NCBI GenBank assembly: GCA_947476485.1 | Contig: CANJQU010000030.1 | Coordinates: 1 to 40,888 of the forward strand | Length of the DNA stretch: 40,888 bases | Direction of reading: 5' to 3' | From: Chitinophagaceae bacterium | Lineage (GTDB): Bacteria; Bacteroidota; Bacteroidia; Chitinophagales; Chitinophagaceae | Shown: positions 26,843-33,984 of the stretch, piece by piece | Layout of the letters: each line of letters opens with the position of its first letter | How positions within the stretch are numbered: the stretch's first letter is position 1 | Made by a program: the position numbers and the translations under genes | Notes under the pieces: model-generated | Seen by the model: the letters and a program-made list of their open reading frames with translations, nothing else | What the model was told of the DNA's origin: nothing | Database searches by the model: none

Positions 26843-27135
26843 TTACCTTCCAGCTTCACTTTCAGTTCCTGGCAGATACCTATAAATAGCTGATCATCAT
26901 CCAGCAATTCTTTACTGCCCCCTATGAATGTAACACTGGCGAGTGACTCATAAACATTGAGCACTTTGTCATTGTCTGCTTTGCTCATGGCAAAGTTGAT
27001 TTCGTTCCTGTCAGGGTTTTTAAAATACCCTATATAGCCGTCCGCCTCCAGGGCGTAAATACCGTATTTATGCTTTGTTTTCCACTCTGTTATCTGGGCA
27101 TCAGTGGCTTGCCCCTGCAATTTGTTGTCCTTCAT
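26818..27135 (-). CDS. Phage tail assembly chaperone (gpG-like)
   Basis: The 105-residue protein lies between the tail tube and the tape-measure-position gene, where tail assembly chaperones occur in nearly all long-tailed phages. It contains 'ATDAQITEWKTKHKYGIYAL' and 'YIGYFKNPDRNEINFAMSKA'. Its stop TAG overlaps a second reading frame that continues for about 50 more codons, suggesting a frameshifted longer form. Such chaperones coat the tape measure before the tube assembles around it. No database name is claimed. Confidence 0.65.
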   Translation of the reverse strand: MKDNKLQGQATDAQITEWKTKHKYGIYALEADGYIGYFKNPDRNEINFAMSKADNDKVLNVYESLASVTFIGGSKELLDDDQLFIGICQELKVKLEGKRAKLVNL

Positions 27136-27207
27136 AAATTTTGTTTAGTACGCGTGTGTAATAATCTCGTTATGCTTCTCTGCCGTAGCATCAACGCAAG
27201 CAGTAGA

Positions 27208-27639
27208 TTAACCGGTTATGAGCTTCATAAAGAGAACGGGTAGCGTCACATCCATATTCTTAGCGCCCTGCTCCCAGCCCTTTTCAAAGTCTTTAACTTC
27301 TACACTCACAAGCGTATCAGTCTGCAACGGCCTTGTACCCTTTGGTTTATAAGTGATCACAATGTCAAACTGCACATCCAGTATGTCTTCACCGCCGGCG
27401 CTTATTGCGGCCCGGTTCATATCATCGATAGCTCCTTTCAGCACTTTGATCTCACCCTCATAAGTGCGGTTTCCGCTCTGTATGCTTATAGGTTCATCGC
27501 CTGCTGCGTGTAGCAACTGCTTTTCTTTCGAGGCCTTATATTTCAGGCCGCGTATCTTGGTAAGTGGGGACCCTGCAAACATTACGGTCATATCCGCCCA
27601 CTCACAATCCTTACTGTCAAAAAATGGTATTGATGGCAT
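27208..27639 (-). CDS. Tail tube protein
   Basis: The 143-residue protein follows the sheath gene, as contractile tail tubes do. It contains 'FDSKDCEWADMTVMFAG', 'ITKIRG'-like strands ('LTKIRGLKYKASKEKQLLHA') and 'SIQSGNRTYEGEIKVLKGAI', and ends 'NMDVTLPVLFMKL'; the beta-rich pattern fits the Hcp-like tube fold. The ATG at 27639 (MPSIPFF) is preferred to one 14 codons upstream, because the upstream residues are hydrophobic and not tube-like. Confidence 0.75.
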   Translation of the reverse strand: MPSIPFFDSKDCEWADMTVMFAGSPLTKIRGLKYKASKEKQLLHAAGDEPISIQSGNRTYEGEIKVLKGAIDDMNRAAISAGGEDILDVQFDIVITYKPKGTRPLQTDTLVSVEVKDFEKGWEQGAKNMDVTLPVLFMKLITG

Positions 27640-27731
27640 AATAAAAATGTATTCGTTAATCAATTTTGTTAGACTACTCACTCTGTTTCACCCGCTCCTT
27701 CGGTGACCGCCCGGAAGACGGCCCAATTGTG

Positions 27732-28916
27732 TTATGGATGCTCAAATCCCAGGCTGATCTCTATATTTGTGGCATACCCCACAGGTGTTATTCTCAGTAC
27801 TACTCTTAGCTCATTTGTGCTCAGTATGTTTTGCTCCGGATCTATGAAGCAGCCTACATTACTGATCTCCTTGTTTGCGGTCATTGTATTGTTCACCTGG
27901 TTCACGATCTGTTGCTCCAGCCATTTGCAAAAGCCGGCATCAAGTGTGCCATCCGCGTTTACAGGCACCTCATCATCTACTTCCTGCACGAATGTTGTGT
28001 AAGCCAGTATGTGCGCTTTATCTATCACCCTGCCGCGCGCAAGCATGCAATAGTCGTCTGTAGTCGCAGTGCACATAGGATCTCCGCTGAAAAAGTAGCC
28101 ACTTACATTTGGGTATGTTGTGAATGTGATATACCCACGGCCCGCTATTACTGCAAGGTCGCCATCTGCCGCCTCAACGGTATTGTTGCCCACATAGGCT
28201 TTTGTAGTGGCCAGCGAGCCTGTTCTCACTCTGCTTATTTTTCGCTGCACTGGTATTGAAGATATTACTCCCAATAGTAAGCCCAGGCAAGCAGATGCGC
28301 TGCTGTAAGTGATGTCCGTATCTCCGATCAATATGGCTGTTCTGTTATTAGTGGTGCCGGTTGTTTCGTCAATAAGGTCACCGGGTGTGCCGGTATATGA
28401 TGTGCCGCCGATCACAGCCCTGAAAGGCTTTTCAGCCGCAAAATATGCCTGCGCCATAGTCCTCATATTTGATGCAGCGGTTAGAACATCTTCATTCAGT
28501 CCGCTGGCAATGGTGATCGTGCCACCGGCAGCAACAATGGCAAGGTCATCGCTCAGGAGTCCCAAAACCTTTATTTTGCCTGCCGCATAGTCGAGCAGTA
28601 CTTTGGCTCCTGCGGGGTTACTGTTATCCGCCATTTGTGCCACTGTCATTGTGGCGGGCACCAGCATCAGGTACAGTTGTGCGCCGGTACCGGCTTGGTT
28701 GTAAAATTCCTGCAATTGTTTTATTGCAAATGAATTCAAGGTGCCGGTAATGCCTGCCGTGGTCACGTCCGCCATACTGGTCACAAGTATTGGTGTGCCG
28801 GATACATAGCCTCCGAGCTCGCTCGCTCCGGTTAATACCATCCCTGTGATGCCGTCATTGGTCTGTATTGTTCCTCCTAGCTGGCCATTAGCCAGCGATA
28901 TATTTACACTACCCAT
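27732..28916 (-). CDS. Tail sheath protein (DUF2586-like)
   Basis: The 394-residue protein resembles DUF2586-type sheath proteins. It begins 'MGSVNISLANGQLGGTIQTN', has a central 'AAEKPFRAVIGGTSYTGTPG' and 'DLAVIAGRGYITFTTYPNVS', and ends with a typical sheath C-terminal domain: 'RGRVIDKAHILAYTTFVQEV' and 'LRVVLRITPVGYATNIEISL'. The presence of sheath, tube, hub, spike and wedge genes shows that the particle has a contractile tail. Confidence 0.85.
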   Translation of the reverse strand: MGSVNISLANGQLGGTIQTNDGITGMVLTGASELGGYVSGTPILVTSMADVTTAGITGTLNSFAIKQLQEFYNQAGTGAQLYLMLVPATMTVAQMADNSNPAGAKVLLDYAAGKIKVLGLLSDDLAIVAAGGTITIASGLNEDVLTAASNMRTMAQAYFAAEKPFRAVIGGTSYTGTPGDLIDETTGTTNNRTAILIGDTDITYSSASACLGLLLGVISSIPVQRKISRVRTGSLATTKAYVGNNTVEAADGDLAVIAGRGYITFTTYPNVSGYFFSGDPMCTATTDDYCMLARGRVIDKAHILAYTTFVQEVDDEVPVNADGTLDAGFCKWLEQQIVNQVNNTMTANKEISNVGCFIDPEQNILSTNELRVVLRITPVGYATNIEISLGFEHP

Positions 28917-28965
28917 TTTTCTCTCTTTGTTTTGTTATTATTAGTAGGTTTTCGCAATTGTGGTA

Positions 28966-29205
28966 TCATTCTGCATCCGGCTCATCAAGTGGATCGTAAT
29001 CCAGCACGTCATCCCATTTGTCGTTGGTAATGTCCTCCAGTTCCTTATCCAGTTCTGCTCTTGTTCTTACTGTCACAGTTGTATCATCAAGATTCTTCGA
29101 ATGGTTCACAGCATTCTGCTCGTCAAAAAAGGCCAGGCCATCGCTGGTGAAATACAACTTGTCCACTGCATCGTGGTTGTCGAAATATTGTTTTGCGTCT
29201 TTCAT
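28966..29205 (-). CDS. Small acidic protein, unknown function
   Basis: This 79-residue protein between the endolysin and sheath genes is in the same orientation, with ordinary coding character. It contains 'YFDNHDAVDKLYFTSDGLAF' and an acidic C-terminus ('DDVLDYDPLDEPDAE'). I recognise no domain. Small acidic proteins at this place in head-tail gene orders may be assembly factors, but that is a guess. Confidence 0.6.
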   Translation of the reverse strand: MKDAKQYFDNHDAVDKLYFTSDGLAFFDEQNAVNHSKNLDDTTVTVRTRAELDKELEDITNDKWDDVLDYDPLDEPDAE

Positions 29206-29279
29206 AATTAGAGTTTTTAGATTATTATTTTATTTTTTTTCAACTCGGAGGATACTTCGGGACAGAAGTGTCGGTTCTA

Positions 29280-29840
29280 TTAGGATTTGGTGAATCCCGT
29301 GTTCGCGGTATATCTCACAAAACCGATCAATGTCTTGTCATCAATACTACGTTGGTGCCTCGCTACTTCATATCCTTCACGACTCCCGTTACTATTGCTG
29401 TTGCCTTCAATGGTATGTAATACTGAACCCGTCACACGTTCTACTATTCCGGTATGGCCAGCGCTGTCGTTATAAAAAAGAATGAACTGGTCTCCCGGTT
29501 TTACCAGTTCGGGCCGTTTAGCAATCTCCGCTTTTAATAGTTTTATTACGGTAGTGTTTGAAGTTGTATCGTTCCAGCAATTGTGTACGCTGCCGGTTTT
29601 AACCACCGGATTAACAACTCCTGTTTTTTCCGCAGCCATTTTGTAACACCAGTATACAAAAGCCTGGCACCATGCATAACCCGGGGAAAGCCCCACAGAT
29701 TGCAGATATTCATTCACCATTGGCCCTCTGTTACTGCCTTTAGGATGCTCGCACTGGCCCAGTTGCGCTGCCGCTGCCTGTAGCGCTGCAAATGCGAGGG
29801 TTTCTGTAGCGTGGATTTTAGTTGAGTTTATTGGGGCCAT
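29280..29840 (-). CDS. CHAP-like endolysin
   Basis: The 186-residue protein resembles a CHAP/NlpC-type amidase-peptidase: 'YAWCQAFVYWCYKM' has the catalytic Cys candidate (Cys58), 'DSAGHTGIVERV' the His candidate (His129), and 'TIEGNSN' the third polar residue. 'PGDQFILFYND' precedes the His as in CHAP folds. It lacks a signal peptide, so release would need a holin. With a one-TM coiled-coil protein (30337-30624) close by, it probably forms the lysis cassette. Confidence 0.8.
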   Translation of the reverse strand: MAPINSTKIHATETLAFAALQAAAAQLGQCEHPKGSNRGPMVNEYLQSVGLSPGYAWCQAFVYWCYKMAAEKTGVVNPVVKTGSVHNCWNDTTSNTTVIKLLKAEIAKRPELVKPGDQFILFYNDSAGHTGIVERVTGSVLHTIEGNSNSNGSREGYEVARHQRSIDDKTLIGFVRYTANTGFTKS

Positions 29841-29900
29841 GCCTTATTGCGTTAATTTTCAATACCGGATCTGCTTTATGTCCTCATCCGTTTCTGTTCC

Positions 29901-30332
29901 TTACGACTTCGCCGCAGTATACTTTGCTTGCGTGTACAGGTCATACAGATTTTGTTTCAATCGTTGTCCGTCGAGATGAGCAGCAAGAAGGCTTGCCAGT
30001 TTTTGCAGTATGGCATCCTGGAGATGGGGATCACGTTGCTTTAGTTCCGCGATAAAGCAGTTGATCTTGGCATTCACATCTGCATAATGTTTGCAGTTTT
30101 CCACTATAGTCAAAGCCTCTACTGCCTTTGCTAGTGCGATTGTCAGTTCTTTCTGTATAACATTGTCTATCTCTCCCGGTATGATCGCTGTTAGAATATT
30201 TGCTACCGGTGATGAAAGCAGGTTCTTTAGTGCTGTTGTAATTTTAAGCGCCATAGCTACATGCTCATCTACATAGTTGTCAAAATCCCGCAGCAACGAT
30301 TTGACCTGGTTTTTCATTTTTGTACAAAACAT
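29901..30332 (-). CDS. Phage protein of unknown function
   Basis: The 143-residue, mostly helical protein lies between the one-TM coiled-coil protein and the endolysin, so it may belong to the lysis cassette. It contains a moderately hydrophobic stretch ('ALKNLLSSPVANILTAII'), then amphipathic helices rich in Leu, Lys and Glu. A holin-like role is possible but not shown; the hydrophobic region is weak for a membrane span. It is adjacent to its neighbours with a 4-bp gap upstream. Confidence 0.6.
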   Translation of the reverse strand: MFCTKMKNQVKSLLRDFDNYVDEHVAMALKITTALKNLLSSPVANILTAIIPGEIDNVIQKELTIALAKAVEALTIVENCKHYADVNAKINCFIAELKQRDPHLQDAILQKLASLLAAHLDGQRLKQNLYDLYTQAKYTAAKS

Positions 30333-30336
30333 AGGA

Positions 30337-30624
30337 TTATTGGTTTACGTTGTTTATTGCTTTGATCTCCAGTGTATGCAGGCGTGCTGAATGTTCGTTG
30401 AGGCGGCGGTGTATCATGGCATCCTGCTCTTGCAGGCCCTTTATCTGCTGTCCTTGTATCGTTGTGGCATTCGTTAGCTGTTTTAGTTCCAGTACTATTT
30501 CATCCAGCCTTTTTATCACTTGTCCCGTCACCATCTTGATAATGAAACCAAGTATCGTTGCCATGGCTCCCGCCACCCCAACTAGCACCCATATTTTTAT
30601 CTCTGAAAGCATATCACTTTTCAT
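30337..30624 (-). CDS. One-TM coiled-coil protein (possible holin or lysis accessory)
   Basis: The 95-residue protein has one membrane helix (about 11-31, 'WVLVGVAGAMATILGFIIKM') followed by a long coiled-coil-prone stretch ('DEIVLELKQLTNATTIQGQQ', 'QDAMIHRRLNEHSARLHTLE'). This layout is common in holin-associated proteins of the XhlA type and in other phage lysis proteins. It is just upstream of the unknown protein and the endolysin on the same strand. Confidence 0.65.
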   Translation of the reverse strand: MKSDMLSEIKIWVLVGVAGAMATILGFIIKMVTGQVIKRLDEIVLELKQLTNATTIQGQQIKGLQEQDAMIHRRLNEHSARLHTLEIKAINNVNQ

Positions 30625-30650
30625 TTTTTACATTGCACACTTCCACATTA

Positions 30651-31565
30651 CTACGCTGCAGCCTGCACTATTGCAACTATGCCTCTGGCATCACTGCGAC
30701 GCATCCGTGCACCCATGCGCACACTCACACTATACACATCGCCATAGTACGTAGGATCGCCAATCCGCTCGAAGAACTTGATATCGCCAAGTGCACGTTC
30801 TACAGCACCTGTCTGCCAGCACAATACACCGTCATTGTCTGCAACATCCGGTGTTGCTCCATAAGGGTTTACTTCCGGGGCTGTGTCGTTGGTATAGGTC
30901 ACCACGTTGCTGCGCATCATGATGTTGAAACCAAACAACCGACCCAGTACACCATCCTTCACGTCATATGCTGCACTAAAGTCCCTGTATTGGGTGGCAG
31001 ACATGTCGTCGATCAGTTGTTGGAACATATCCGCGCTGATCAGTGCATAACGGCCTTCCATAGGTATGTTCTGTTTGTTCAATTGCAGTTGTGCTGCCTT
31101 CAGATCATTGACGGTGAACTTTGCCCGGTTGCCCGTTGTTCCAGCCAGGGTAGTAGCCGTGGCAACACCGCTGGTGCGTAATACAAGACCTGTACTGCCA
31201 CTCGGCGACCAGTCTATCAGTAGGTTGTCTGCTACCGTTTGCCGTAAGGAAGACTCATATTCACCTAACACACTTTCGCGCTTGTTATAGCTCAGCTCGA
31301 AGGTCTCGGCATTTGGGATGAGTATCGGGTCTGTTGTGTATTCATCTAGGGTATACGTAATGTCCGTATCTCCACGCTGTACGACTGTTGCGGGCAGCGA
31401 CGATCGGTTCTTTACGACATTGGGCAGTGCACCTGCCTGAGGTATATGCACTACTTTTCCTTGAAGCACATACTGTCCTGCATCTGTTGATGCCAGAAGG
31501 AACTCATTGTTCTTGAACAAATTGCCTTCGATGTGATCTTGCCAGATCTCTTTTTGAATTGCCAT
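30651..31565 (-). CDS. Major capsid protein
   Basis: The 304-residue protein follows the protease/scaffold gene. It contains a long N-terminal arm ('EIWQDHIEGNLFKNNEFLLA'), 'GQYVLQGKVVHIPQAG', 'DTDITYTLDEYTTDPILIPN', 'YALISADMFQQLIDD', 'FGFNIMMRSNVV' and a C-terminal 'DVYSVSVRMGARMRRSDARG'. These fit the spine helix, A-domain and C-terminal strand of HK97-fold capsid proteins. It would form the head shell. Confidence 0.82.
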   Translation of the reverse strand: MAIQKEIWQDHIEGNLFKNNEFLLASTDAGQYVLQGKVVHIPQAGALPNVVKNRSSLPATVVQRGDTDITYTLDEYTTDPILIPNAETFELSYNKRESVLGEYESSLRQTVADNLLIDWSPSGSTGLVLRTSGVATATTLAGTTGNRAKFTVNDLKAAQLQLNKQNIPMEGRYALISADMFQQLIDDMSATQYRDFSAAYDVKDGVLGRLFGFNIMMRSNVVTYTNDTAPEVNPYGATPDVADNDGVLCWQTGAVERALGDIKFFERIGDPTYYGDVYSVSVRMGARMRRSDARGIVAIVQAAA

Positions 31566-32003
31566 TGGTTAATTGTTGTTTTTGTGATTAAGAATTATTG
31601 ATGGAATGGAATATGAAAAATGTCTCCCGGCTAGGTATAGCCTGGCGGTTGCTTCCGGCGCTGCAAAACCGATGGGGGCTTTGTATTACGTGAAAACGTT
31701 TGGAAAAGAAATGTAAGTACGTGCCCTCTAATACGGAATTCTGATTTTTGAAAGCATCAAATGTTTGAATTGATGACGACGGGCGATGTGCTGATGCTAA
31801 AGGCACCGCATATTTATGTGTTGCAGAAGATGATAGTAACCGTTAATACAGAACTCATAAAACCGGCAGAGGGTAAACCAAACTATGAAAAAGCAAGCAC
31901 TATGAAATTCAAAACCCTCCGCCCGCAACATGGAACGAAATAATAAGGTGATAGATGAACCAGAGATGAGAATGGTTCAAAAGCTCATTTCTTGGTTCCC
32001 CCT
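31566..32003. other. 438-bp gap between capsid and protease/scaffold genes
   Basis: The region is unusually long for a head operon. It has open frames on both strands: + 31761-31943 (60 codons, beginning MFELMTTGDVLM) and - 31588-31806 (72 codons). Neither product resembles a known domain. The + frame overlaps the - frame, so at most one is coding; the + frame ends close to the hairpin repeat at 31998. I see no clear promoter for either. Confidence 0.35.
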
Positions 32004-32018
32004 TCAGGGGGTCAGGGG
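31998..32018. repeat. GC-rich hairpin repeat that covers the 3' end of the protease/scaffold gene
   Basis: CCCCCT/AGGGGG arms form a tight hairpin with a TC loop (31998-32011), continuing into TCAGGGGG. This is a common interspersed sequence in Bacteroidota genomes, as I remember it. The stop codon and the last residues (NPLTP) of the protease/scaffold protein are encoded inside it. Confidence 0.5.
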
Positions 32019-33005
32019 GTTAAACTTCCTCTCAAACAACTCCCGGTACTTTACCGCATCATTCGCTCTCAGCTCCTTTAGCTTTTTCCCGGTAGGATCA
32101 TTTTTCTCATAATCATCCCATTGCCATTGTGTCTCATTCCGGTCCTGCTGTTTATTTTTCAATAACCCAGCTATCGATTGGTACGCTGGCATCGCGGCCA
32201 GCAGGCCTTTTAGTCCCTCTGGGTTGGCAGCGTAGTCGCTCGCCAGTTTGTCCCTTAGCTCAGCAGTTATTTTTTTGTCTTCAAGCGCACGTTCAAGTAA
32301 TGCTGTGGTTTCGTTACGTGTGCGCGCCCTGTTGATTTCTTCAATTTGTTGTTGCAGGTCATACTTATCACTGCGCAGCACTTTGTTTTCCAGTTCCAGG
32401 TTTTCAGTTTTGGCTACGAGACCTTGTACTGCATTGGTTATTGTTTGTTCATCGGCTTCGGTTGCGAGTTGCAAGGTTGCGCACAAGTCTTTTAGAGTTC
32501 CCTGCTGAACTACCTTCATCACCGGCAGATTTATATTCAGATCTGCCAGGTTCAGCTCGTTTTCCTGTGCGTCATATAATACCGTAAGGGCATTGCGGTT
32601 GCCGGGTATATCCACCAGGCTGCATTCTTTGTTATACCATTTCGTAATGGTCGGGCCGGTTTGTCCGGGTAGCATCGTATCCTTATCCATGCTGTATTCA
32701 AGCACCACTATATGGCCTACTGATGCTGCATTAAGAAAACCATTTTCTGCCTCGCTGCAGGTTTGTTCTCCTCTCCCGTTCGACAAATTTATCACTGGTG
32801 TGCCCAATACTTTATCATCCTCTATCCTTAGGTCTTCCCATTTCAATGCAATGCCGTCTTCGCGCCGGTGCATATAATAACCGATCGGATTTTTCTGGAA
32901 AAGCGCTATCTGGTAGCCCGAAGTAAGTAGCCGGAAACCATACTCATTTACTGTGCTGTCCGACAGCACATATTGCCGCTCTATTTTCTTGAATTTTTCT
33001 GTCAT
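32004..33005 (-). CDS. Prohead protease and scaffold fusion
   Basis: The 333-residue protein has an N-terminal protease-like part with 'YYMHRRED' (His candidate) and 'YNKECSLVDIPGN' (Ser candidate), as in U35/ClpP-like phage prohead proteases. The C-terminal half is a coiled-coil scaffold ('ENLELENKVLRSDKYDLQQQ', 'RDKLASDYAANPEGLKGLLA'). Such fusions precede the capsid gene in Mu-like phages (gp32/I position). The ATG at 33005 (MTEKFK) is preferred to a TTG at 33062, which overlaps the -33 box of the promoter. Confidence 0.72.
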   Translation of the reverse strand: MTEKFKKIERQYVLSDSTVNEYGFRLLTSGYQIALFQKNPIGYYMHRREDGIALKWEDLRIEDDKVLGTPVINLSNGRGEQTCSEAENGFLNAASVGHIVVLEYSMDKDTMLPGQTGPTITKWYNKECSLVDIPGNRNALTVLYDAQENELNLADLNINLPVMKVVQQGTLKDLCATLQLATEADEQTITNAVQGLVAKTENLELENKVLRSDKYDLQQQIEEINRARTRNETTALLERALEDKKITAELRDKLASDYAANPEGLKGLLAAMPAYQSIAGLLKNKQQDRNETQWQWDDYEKNDPTGKKLKELRANDAVKYRELFERKFNPLTP

Positions 33006-33031
33006 GATAGGGATATCGTTGTTTTGCGGCA

Positions 33032-33063
33032 CAAAGGTGTATCGGAATTTTAAGTTTGACAAA
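33032..33063 (-). promoter_or_regulatory. Promoter of the capsid-tail module
   Basis: On the minus strand, TTTG (33063-33060) and CACCTTTG (33039-33032) are exactly 20 bp apart; the -7 box differs from TAnnTTTG in one base. The ATG at 33005 follows after 26 bp, so the leader would be about 20 nt. The promoter of the terminase gene has the same spacing and a nearly equal -7 box (CATCTTTG). Confidence 0.55.
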
Positions 33064-33094
33064 AAGCATTTTTATGATGTGCTGAAAACGCACT

Positions 33095-33120
33095 GTCATA
33101 TGCCGCCTGCGGCAGATCAT
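33095..33120 (+). repeat. Copy of the 21-bp motif upstream of the capsid-tail promoter
   Basis: GTCATATGCCGCCTGCG at 33095-33111 matches the tandem repeat upstream of the terminase gene at 14 of 17 bases, and an ATCAT follows 21 bp later, as it does there. Over 26 bases, 21 match. The motif lies about 32 bp upstream of the -33 box of the divergent capsid-tail module, in the opposite orientation to its transcription. Confidence 0.45.
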
Positions 33121-33230
33121 GTAAATTTTTTGGCCGCTAAACCGCTGATATCTATGTTGCTATATGTTAGTGTTACCTCGTGTTTTTCACAAGTGCGTTT
33201 TCGCACGTTTTCATTCACGTATCAAAAACA

Positions 33231-33297
33231 TATTAGCCGTATTTTATGTTCCTTTCCGGGCAAAACACCACTTAAGAAACATATAATACGGCTAATA
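33231..33297. repeat. Inverted repeat with 20-bp arms and a 27-bp loop
   Basis: The arms TATTAGCCGTATTTTATGTT and AACATATAATACGGCTAATA are complementary at 19 of 20 positions. On the minus strand the second arm is followed by TGTTTTTG, so it may act as a terminator for the gene ending at 33392; the long loop and AT-rich stem also allow a protein-binding or recombination site. Confidence 0.6.
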
Positions 33298-33391
33298 GCA
33301 CTCACTACTCACACACCTTCCACTCACATTCTTCTTACAATCATCTGCTAAAATAATTCCTCGCAGACTTACGACTTATGACTTACGACTA

Positions 33392-33859
33392 CTATGCAAA
33401 ATCCATCTGGCTCTCTATGTAGCTGCGGATTTTGCGTATGTAGTCATAGTAACCCATCTGCATCCGCACAAAAAACACAGCCAATATTCCTATCCCTATC
33501 GCCAGCAGTGTATAACTGATCTTCACTTCTCCTCCTACCAGCATCATAATTACAGAGGCGGCTATCAGGAAAGAACTGAACATCACGATCAGCAATGGTC
33601 CGCCAACATCCAGCTTGCGCATTTTTGACGTTACTACCACGTTCATTTTGTTTCCATCCTGCTTCATTTCTACCTTGGTTATAGGCAGTGTCTTAATGCC
33701 CTCTTCCTGCTCTGCATGTGGTATGATGCGCAGCGACTGCTCCTTCTCTATAACCTCAAAATCCATGTTGTGTATCTTCACATGATGCCCTATAAGGCGG
33801 TTCTTGAGATCTTCTCTTGCCGTCGACGATTGGTACTTCTGCGTTCTTGTGAATAACAT
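33392..33859 (-). CDS. Small membrane protein, unknown, host-like
   Basis: The 155-residue protein has a soluble N-terminal domain of about 85 residues ('LKNRLIGHHVKIHNMDFEVI', 'EQSLRIIPHAEQEEGIKTLP') followed by two membrane helices ('GGPLLIVMFSSFLIAASVIM' and 'YTLLAIGIGILAVFFVRMQM') and a charged C-terminus. It resembles no phage protein I know. It lies between the two phage modules next to the helicase gene, so it is likely part of the host chromosome or a passenger. No function can be given. Confidence 0.65.
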   Translation of the reverse strand: MLFTRTQKYQSSTAREDLKNRLIGHHVKIHNMDFEVIEKEQSLRIIPHAEQEEGIKTLPITKVEMKQDGNKMNVVVTSKMRKLDVGGPLLIVMFSSFLIAASVIMMLVGGEVKISYTLLAIGIGILAVFFVRMQMGYYDYIRKIRSYIESQMDFA

Positions 33860-33984
33860 AAAATTAGTTTTTAAGGGTGCACAATAGCATTTCTTATATA
33901 GACGTTGGCAAGGGTCAAAAGGTTAGGGCCTTAATAGTATTTTAACAAAAAGTATGCCAGTCTTGACGTCTCACCATAGGCCAT

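Noticed and set aside
31588-31943. Two overlapping small frames in the capsid/protease gap
   Set aside because: Neither product is recognisable and they overlap on opposite strands; recorded as a gap and not as genes.
33006-33062. Upstream TTG extension of the protease/scaffold protein
   Set aside because: It overlaps the promoter; the ATG at 33005 lies just downstream.
18578-33062. Extracellular contractile injection system (tailocin/eCIS) instead of a phage
   Set aside because: Capsid, prohead protease, portal and terminase genes are present, so DNA-containing heads are expected.
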